Below are positions 25,683 through 32,664 of a stretch of DNA of 32,664 nt, piece after piece. The stretch lies in assembly GCA_000969725.1 (NCBI GenBank), contig JXSR01S007880.1. The stretch is one strand, 5' to 3'. The position numbers and the translations under genes are program-made. The first letter of the stretch is position 1. The number at the start of each line of letters is the position of its first letter. The stretch comes from Ophiothrix spiculata (taxonomy: Eukaryota; Echinodermata; Ophiuroidea; Amphilepidida; Ophiotrichidae). A model generated the notes under the pieces. The model ran no database searches. It had not been told where the DNA came from and saw only the letters and a program-made list of their open reading frames with translations.

Positions 25683-28600
25683 CTGTGAAAGTAAAAAAAA
25701 GAGAGAATGTTTTTGAAGTTGAAACAAAATAAAACCAGTGTCAAAATTCCCTATGCAATTAAAATGATAACAGGCGAGAAGGTTCAAAGAAGAATATCAG
25801 AAGACAACACAAGCTTCCTTCTGAAACTTAAATAGCAAGGCTCTTCTTCTTCTTTCTTCTACTTCTTCTTTTCTTCTTCTTCTTCTTCTTCTTCTTTTTC
25901 TTCTTCTACTCGTAAACCATTGGCTCGAATTTTAAATATTATGATGGTGACGATTGGATTTGAATATAAGGGGAAATTCAGAAAGGAATTCTTTGCTGTT
26001 ACATCTTGAACCTTCCATATGTAGTAATTTCTTAATTAGACTTACCACAACCAAAGATGCCAACAAGGTTTCCGATGCCACAGAAGAGCAGCAACCATGA
26101 GGTAGCTCCTGAAGCCTTTTCTTTGGAACCAGCAGCATATACAACAACGACCATGATGAAAGAGCCTCCTATACCCGCCGTAGCACCAAACACACTCACC
26201 AAGCACATAAGAAATTTAAAGTCTGTTACAAATGGCAAGCAAATGACGACAACGCCACAAATGGCAAATGCACTTCCTGCTAGCGTTGATGCTCGCACTA
26301 GTTTCTTATCGACAAGATGTCCAATTGGAAGAGCTCTAACAAACAGATGGCATAATCCACACATAGACATCAGGAAGGAAGACTTCATCTCAGATATTCC
26401 AACACTTACAGCATATGGATACAGATAAACATAATATCCATAAAAGCCACAGTACAATAATCCACTTAAAACAGCTTGAAAGAAGAAATGGACTCTTTTA
26501 AATAAAGTTATATCAAAATCTTTCACAATTTCTTTTAAGAATTCACAATGTTTGGATTTGGGTCTTTCCTGAACAATATTTCCATCTTGTTTTATTGTTT
26601 CATAACTGTTTTCAACATCATCATTGTTTTGACCCCGTTCAGGTCTTGATGGTCTAAAAAGAAATCCGCACACACAAATGTTTGCCATGATAGCAGATGT
26701 GATCTGCAGAGCACCTCTCCAACCAAACCTCCCAATCAGAGTCTCCATAAGCACGGGGAATACAATAAAGCCAATTGAGGTAGAAGCACTGTTGATTCCA
26801 CTGGCAAGGACGTATCGTTTATCAAAGTAGCTAATAAAAGCAGCACACGATGGTTGGTAAGCTAAACCCATTCCAATTCCTATTAAGAGAGAAAATGTGA
26901 CATTTAAATTCAACTGATCAATGTTATCAGTCTTACACCGGTACTTACAACACACCTGGATATTTAAGTTTAGTTCAATTAGAAAATAGTTTAATGTAAA
27001 TTAAAATTAACATTCTGCTTATTGTTACATAGATAATACCTTAGTCAAGAATTAATTGTTGCTCAAAAAAACATGAAGTTAATGACTACCTACCTACCTA
27101 CCATTCCCTAGATTTTAAGGATTCCTCATAAACAGGTCGGTGTATGGAGGCAAACGCTGCATTGAAGCAATAAGACAAGGAAGTTGTTGGTCTGCAGGCA
27201 CTTCTCAATGACTTGAGTGAGGCTAAAACTCTGGTCTATTCAGGAGTGCCCTTTCTTGAATCAGCTTGATTTTTTGTCATTCTTCAGTTCACTTCATCTT
27301 TGAAGAAAACTTTTCATCAAGTTGGAGCAAGTGATGCCTTTCCTAATTCATTTGGCGTACATTTCCCGTAATGTCAGCCCAGCATATCAGTCAAAATGAC
27401 GTTATCAACTCCTCATCTTTCAGTAGCTCCGATGGGATGTTATCAATACCAGGTGCTTTGTTTCTTTTCAACAGGCTGATACCTTTATCTAATTCGTCTC
27501 TGCTAACTATAGGTACTTTTTGCTAACGTCAATTGCTCTTTGCAGGTGTCAGGGCAGAGATATCTATAAGCTCTATTGGCGCTTTTGCATTTTACAGCCC
27601 TTCGAAATATTCAGACCATCTCTTCAGACGTGAGGACTCCTTATTAATAGTACCGATTGAATCTCTTATATGGGGTTCTCCTTTGTCTGTATCAGGGTAT
27701 AACTCTTGTTTGTTGGTTCTCTGTACTCTGTATCTACTGAAGATCTAGCTCCTGCTTGCTTCTTTTCACTGACAAAGATGTTCTGGTGAAACTGCTCCAT
27801 TCCTTATTGACATCTGCTGTTTCCAAGTCCAGACCGGCAAAACCAGAAATTTGCCCCCAAACTAACATCAAAACACTTCCTTTCTGTTTCCGTTTAATTG
27901 ATTGTCTTACCATCAGAAGAATTCCAGGTCGGTCTTTGAATCGGCTTATGTGTGATCAGAGAAGATCGAAAGACAAGGTTAAGGCCTTGACAAAGGACAG
28001 CTCACAGCCTTGACAAAGGGATAACAATCTGATGCCATTATCATTGACGTCGTGACCTGCAGTGTGTTTTCCAAGGATGTCATGTGTGGGTACTGATTGC
28101 AGCCTATAATGTCAGCCTATTATGATTTGAACATTTAAGTTTTGAATGTTTGAGATGATATGTCATCCAGTTGACTGTAGAATGCATCCTTTTTGTCTTC
28201 ATCTCCTGATCGTGTTTTGCTGTTAACAGAGGCGTATAAGTCACTTTGTGTGTCTACAATTGAACCTTGCTATCATATATAGTTGGTCATAGATACATAA
28301 GACGAAGGTGTGTTGGCTGTAAGTGGAGAAACCATGAGTTCAACTGTGTATAAGTAAAAGTTGTATTTTTCAGGATTACGTTCTTCTGTGTATGTTAGAC
28401 TTGTCTATAAATTCATCTAAATGTCGAATGTAGTGTACAGTCTTGGTAATTTTGTGACATAATTAAATAGGTTATTAATGATTGTGATCTAATGACAAAA
28501 ATAATCGACTCCTTAGAATATTTGATAAAATGAATGTTGTGTAATTACCAAGTAACGGGAACAGAATGTTCATGTGCCAGAAATTTGTCACCAAGCTAAT

Positions 28601-29696
28601 TGCAAACAGTGAAGAAAATGTCACGAGTCCTGCTCCAATGACCACTAATCTAAAGGTGAAGCGATGCGATAAGGCTGATGCTATCGGAGCTGCAAAACAA
28701 AACAGAATTGCAACATGTGAGGAGATATAAATCAGAGAAGAAACCTTGCTTCAAAGTACTACCCACGTCCGCTGCGTCACATTTTCACCACATTCATGCA
28801 GGACGAGGAAGAGCTAGCGGGTAGCTTCAAGTTGTTATAAACTCACCAGATATACACTGTTTGCAGCGCCCCAAGAAGGAGCATTCGCACAGGGGACCAA
28901 CGGCTTAACGTGACTATTCGAACCACGGAGCAATTAGAGTAAAGTTTCTTGCCCAATGAAACAAGGAGACGTAAACCGCCTGGTCCGAGGCGAACCCACA
29001 AACTCTGTTATTACGAGACCCGTGCTCTAACCGCTCGGCCACGCTCCCCTCATGAATGCGAATTGACAAAATACATCAAAATTACAATTAGAGATGCAGA
29101 ATACTTTATATTAGAAGTCACAGAACACAAGGATATGAATAAGATTAAAAAGAAAAGGTTGTAAAGGGTCTCCAAAGACATAAAATATGTTGTCTGCTAG
29201 AGACAAGCCTGGTCAATGGAAACTTGCTGCAAACAAACCAACCACAGTCAAACTGACACACTAACAGTAACAAACCCTTCTAATTCACACCTGAAAAATC
29301 CGAGTTTTATTAATCTTCATCGAATGTTAATCGAAAGCCACGTTAAACCATAAACTTTGACACAAATGAAAACGGAGCTTGGAACCAAGCTGGACTTAGT
29401 ATTTGTGACGATGCAAATGCTATATACACGTAAGTACATACTACAATAATTGTAAGTCAACATATCTGGAAAATTTTAATGAATGAAAACTTACAGAATG
29501 AGAAGATCAGCATCATGATGCAAGAACCTAACAGAGCTGTTCTTGCTCCACTGACTTGAAAATTGTCCTCCAATTGCAGCAGCAGAATCCCAATACTAGA
29601 CCAGAAGCCTTCAACCAATCCACGAATTAGAAAACAACTTGCAAGTACTACCCAGGCGTAGCCATGGTCAATCTGCGTTCTAGGTAACGTAGTCAT
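25471..29696 (-). CDS. SLC16 (monocarboxylate transporter-like) gene, complete CDS, 4 coding exons
   Basis: Major facilitator superfamily transporter of the SLC16/MCT family. Coding exons in transcript order: 29696-29495, 28689-28549, 26879-26046, 25682-25471. Junctions have GT/AG, every intron is phase 1, and the product is 462 residues, a normal MCT length. Motifs: DHGYAW at residues 10-15 (family signature [DE]GGWGW-like, near TM1), YFDKRYVLASG from 132 (second signature, TM5), and GYLYDISNSY at the start of the last exon. A charged loop of about 45 residues between the two six-helix halves (from about 190) fits the central cytoplasmic loop. The Asp-x3-Arg of TM8 in proton-coupled MCT1 appears as His292-x3-Arg296. 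I infer an orphan-type MCT rather than a lactate carrier; substrate is unknown. The start was chosen at 29696 because an acceptor (tatttgtag) ends at 29734, which leaves the in-frame ATG at 29747 inside an intron. Confidence 0.92.
25842..25911. repeat. TTC/GAA microsatellite
   Basis: An imperfect (TTC)n tract of about 70 bases in intron 3 of the SLC16-like gene. On the gene's strand it is purine-rich (GAA). Confidence 0.9.
26046..26879 (-). CDS. SLC16-like coding exon 3 (main body)
   Basis: Acceptor ctctcttaatag and donor GTAAGT on the minus strand, 834 bases, phase 1 to 1. It holds TM4 to about TM11, with GIGMGLAYQPS, YFDKRYVLASG, FGWRGAL and FLFRPSRP. One large exon carrying this block is typical of SLC16 genes. 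Confidence 0.94.
27090..28290 (-). mobile_element. decayed LINE with endonuclease and RT traces
   Basis: In intron 2 of the SLC16-like gene. Minus-strand fragments in shifting frames: KDAFYSQLDDI (about 28180), GRHDVNDNGIRLL (about 28050; the GxHGxxxxNGxR type of an AP endonuclease), SRLKRWSEYFEGL (about 27620), then DELDKGISLLKRNKAPGIDN and IPSELL (about 27490-27430) of the RT start, and AAFASIHRPVYEE (about 27150). Many stops and frameshifts; inactive. Confidence 0.8.
28549..28689 (-). CDS. SLC16-like coding exon 2
   Basis: Acceptor ttttgttttgcag and donor GTAATT on the minus strand, 141 bases, phase 1 to 1. It encodes PIASALSHRF, the TM2-TM3 loop motif of MCTs, and one full hydrophobic helix. 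Confidence 0.9.
28760..29050 (-). mobile_element. tRNA-Leu/Ser-like SINE
   Basis: On the minus strand from 29050: GGGGAGCGTGGCCGAGCGGT (A-box region of a long-variable-arm tRNA such as Leu or Ser), then GGGTTCGCCTC as B box (about 28997-28987). About 220 bases of unrelated body follow, in intron 1 of the SLC16-like gene. The long insertion and mismatches argue against a functional tRNA. Confidence 0.75.
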
Positions 29697-29733
29697 GATT
29701 ATCGGGCTTGGAAAATGTTGAGATATATAGTAC
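29495..29733 (-). CDS. SLC16-like exon with start codon
   Basis: On the minus strand the acceptor tatttgtag precedes 29733 and the donor GTAAGT follows 29495. The first 37 bases would be 5' UTR and the ATG is at 29696-29694. It encodes the cytoplasmic N terminus, TM1 and most of TM2 (67 residues, then phase 1). At least one upstream non-coding exon is implied but not located. Confidence 0.85.
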
Positions 29734-30098
29734 CTACAAATATACAAATATAAAAAGAAGTAGAGAAAATAGAGACATTATTGCAGTTATTGCCATTGTA
29801 AAAGTTATATATCAAGTTAATTCATAGAAATAATCAAGACCTTCTTCTTTGGAGACTACCATGTCCAAACAGAAGCTGTAGATCTTTAATGTACCCTGAT
29901 ACCATAATTATGTAGAGATACTGGCTTGAACTTCAATGAGCTTGGAAGTGCAATGTGTAATAAAGAGAGTTGGCAAAGGTGAGTGTCATGGATCTCGACG
30001 GAAGTCGAAGGATGGTGATGATGCTTATGAAAATCACTTGCAGAAACTTTTCTGAACTAGTCTTTCACTTCAGTGGAGATTAAAAAGTAAAGCCCGTC
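29734..30098. other. upstream of SLC16-like coding exon 1, nothing recognised
   Basis: Probably intron or promoter-proximal sequence of the minus-strand gene. No coding exon, CpG-rich block or core promoter could be recognised. Confidence 0.35.
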
Positions 30099-30099
30099 A

Positions 30100-31172
30100 G
30101 GGCTATTGTGGCTCCGTCCAGAAAAAGGTATGGAATAATGTATTGATCATAAAATCTGTTTAATATTGTGTGTAGTAAGCTTTTGTAAACTATAATTACT
30201 TATTGTTTATCCTATTCTTATTTACCAAGTTACATGCAGACGACGGTGGCCATGCCTAGTTACTACTATATATATTTGATCGTGTAAACCTTACGCGGTG
30301 TCGCGCGTGTAATTTCAATTATGTTAAAATAGTGCATCGAATAAACTTAAAATTCTTTTGCTACGAATCATTTTTTTCAACTAGTTGAGGTAAACATTTC
30401 TGCCAAATTTCATGAAAATCCAATGATTAGTTTTCCATTTATAACATTTTTCCCCAAAAAATCCTTATTTTGAGAAAGTGGCTGTGAAAGTTCAAAAACA
30501 ACTAATTTGCATATTATGCTTATTAGATTTGGGACAACGATAAATTACCTATTGATTTAAGTAGAACTTTAATTTTAAGATGTACATATATCTACAACAT
30601 TACCATATTTAAATTAAGTATATTGTTCTATTTTTATATATGATTTCTCAGCCAGTGATTTAAAAAAATCGCAGGGTGAAAAACAATAAACAATACAAAT
30701 AAATTAAATTCTTATGTTTTATATTGTTTTGCGATCAACGATTGAACAACATTTTGAAACAAAATTGACCATAACTTTTGAACTAAATATCCAAATGTTA
30801 ATCTCAAATTTGATATGTTAAAACAATAATAAGGTACTGGGCACCTTAACTATTTCATTGGTGTAACATTTAATCATACTGAAAGTCTGTATTTTGCTGA
30901 GGGACTGATTTATCTGCAATTATGGATAACTCAACATGTGATCATGTCAGGAGATCAGGAGATATATTCTATTTACATTATTGCAATGCGAAAATGCAAG
31001 ATTTTAGCTATTCGCGGTAATTTTCACGAATTGCTGCCTTAGGTGCCTCAGCATATTTAATAAAAAGAAGCAAAAAGGGGACAAGTTTGATGGAATTTGT
31101 ATACCTCAATATGAATTTTGAAGAGGGGCCACAATAAACCCACATATAGCGGGGCTATAATTGTGGCCCCTC
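30100..31172. repeat. inverted copies of a GGGCTATTGTGGCyCC motif
   Basis: GGGCTATTGTGGCTCC at 30100-30115. Its reverse-complement form GGGGCCACAATAAACCC is at 31125-31141, and GGGGCTATAATTGTGGCCCC is at about 31151-31170. A looser hairpin GGGACCATAATAGTCCC lies at about 31328. The first two could be the ends of a 1.04 kb non-autonomous element. No ORF between them. Confidence 0.5.
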
Positions 31173-31174
31173 TG

Positions 31175-32490
31175 ATTTAGTTAATTAATGTAAATTTGTA
31201 TGCAAATGAGATAAGTAAATGTAATTATTTTTATTGGATAATGTACATTATTAAATAAGGAAAATATGATAGCTTAATTAGTTGCTTACTGTTTTGTATG
31301 AATGAGATAGGAGCAAAACTAAAAAAGGGGGACCATAATAGTCCCAGTCTCCTGTCACAAAATAGTCAAGTTCATTACTCCCAATTTATTTGAGTTAAAA
31401 TTTAATTCCAATTTCTACAACCAGAGAGGTGCAGTAATTCAATTATGAGATTGATGAGGTAAGTATTAAATTGTGAATTTGTGAGTTTTCATAAAATCGT
31501 ATCAATCAGTAAAAGTAGGCCTATAGCGTTCTTATTATAAATTAGGCAATCCACTTACCTTTAACCTTAACCTTTTAAAATGAACATGACCAAATATTTC
31601 GAGTGCTATTTGAATTAATTTTACTCTCCTTTTATATCTATAGGAACATGCTAACATTGCTAGAAAGTACATGTATATTTCGGATGAGACATATGTACAT
31701 AGTCATATACCAACTGATATGATGCTATGAGTTTGTACCTAAACAAAAAGAGACCTGATCAATGTTCAACTTCAATATTGATGTGCAGTCAATAAATATG
31801 CTTCCTGGTAGGGAATTGCATCCATTGATCTCTAAAAAATCTATGATTTATGTATGTCACACTCGACGCATGCAACATCATGATGTTGCTAACCTATGAA
31901 CCGCTGAGTTCAGAAATGTAATAATTTATTTAAAACACAATGCTGTTTTATTGACATGCTATATACTAATAGATGACATAGCAGGTTTTCAAAGCCTTGG
32001 AAAATAAAGTTTGATACAAAAATAGCTAAAAATTGCAAAACATGGAGGCATTAAAAGCAACGTATATGTCAACTTGATAGTACTAGCAGAAGCTAGCATA
32101 GACATATAGTATGCTTTGCGTAGAGCGATAAGCATTCTCAGCTAAATAATAAAATTGCATGCAAATACCTACTGACTACATCCCTGATCATGTGATGAGA
32201 TGCTTCGGTTCGTGCTTTTCCATAAATCGCAATTTCAAGCTGCTAGTATTTTCCTAACCATCTCTGCATCTTTGCTCAACAACAACAGCTGAACAATAAT
32301 AGCTAAATAATAATAACCCCGGAACTACATGTATTATGACCTTGAACTCCAGGCTGTTGAACTCAGTACGGTATAATATAACATCACACATTGCCATTGT
32401 ATTGCACTTGAACTTGAATTACAAACAACAAGTTGTGTGCTAACACCCCGTGGGGACCAGTCAAACATATTGGTGTACACATGCGTGACC
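31175..32490. other. no gene recognised
   Basis: AT-rich sequence with no coding exon or paired repeat that I can support. It may contain the 5' part of the SLC16-like gene. Confidence 0.4.
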
Positions 32491-32499
32491 ACAGAAACA

Positions 32500-32664
32500 C
32501 GTAAAAAGGGGTGTTTTTTCATTGTCGGGCACGTCACGCGCGTAGCGCGTTAAGGGTATCAAAAACGCTGATTTTCAAGAAAAAGGGTTGCTAAAAAATT
32601 ATACGGTTAAACGTGTTAAGGGTATACTTTACTTGTTTTGTTCTCCGTTCTCAGAAAAATGAGC
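32500..32664. repeat. partial repeat at window edge
   Basis: CACGCGCGTAGCGCGTTAAG is followed by GTTAAGGGTATC (32549 onward) and GTTAAGGGTATA (about 32615), a short direct repeat with a GC palindrome like those inside the element at 22514-22897. It runs off the window, so no borders can be given. Confidence 0.4.

Noticed and set aside
26057..26428. 123-residue plus-strand ORF
   Set aside because: It is the antisense shadow of the large SLC16-like exon, which has clear family motifs and splice sites on the minus strand.
29697..29747. Upstream in-frame ATG at 29747 as the SLC16-like start
   Set aside because: A good acceptor ends at 29734, so this ATG is probably intronic. The MCT signature begins soon after the ATG at 29696, as is usual for the family.

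Overview
The window is eukaryotic, AT-rich and intron-rich. It comes from an animal, most likely a marine invertebrate deuterostome such as an echinoderm; that placement is an inference from gene content and repeat style, and I cannot name a species. It holds two real protein-coding genes in tail-to-tail (convergent) orientation, one broken gene fragment between them, and a dense set of transposon-derived repeats.

Plus strand, 620-17352: the 3' two thirds of an ABC transporter of subfamily C. It is best matched by ABCC10 (MRP7). Fourteen exons join in frame without a stop (2,970 nt, 989 residues). They cover the end of TMD1, NBD1, an acidic linker, TMD2 and NBD2. The 5' exons lie to the left of the window. 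The introns carry LINE fragments, a tRNA-derived SINE, several short inverted-repeat elements, a 514-base palindrome and a tRNA-Pro primer-binding-site-like sequence. The 3' UTR probably runs to a polyadenylation signal at 18347-18352.

Middle, 18353-25470: intergenic and repeat-rich. It has an inverted repeat, a diverged 0.4 kb tandem duplication with a 21-base C run, an orphan, frameshifted SLC16-type last exon on the plus strand (20513-20695), a Harbinger-like MITE, a second copy of the SINE on the opposite strand, and an older repeat broken by two elements with 8-base target duplications. The empty site of that older repeat is preserved elsewhere in the window.

Minus strand, 29696-25471: a complete four-coding-exon SLC16 (monocarboxylate transporter-like) gene of 462 codons. 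A decayed LINE lies in its second intron and a tRNA Leu/Ser-like SINE in its first. The remaining 2.9 kb to the right (29734-32664) has no recognisable coding sequence and holds a recurrent GGGCTATTGTGGCCCC-type motif.

Both genes encode membrane transporters, but nothing in the sequence ties them into one pathway. I found no evidence of a new multi-gene system. The most useful observations are the altered NBD1 Walker B residue, the orphan SLC16 exon and the datable order of nested transposon insertions.
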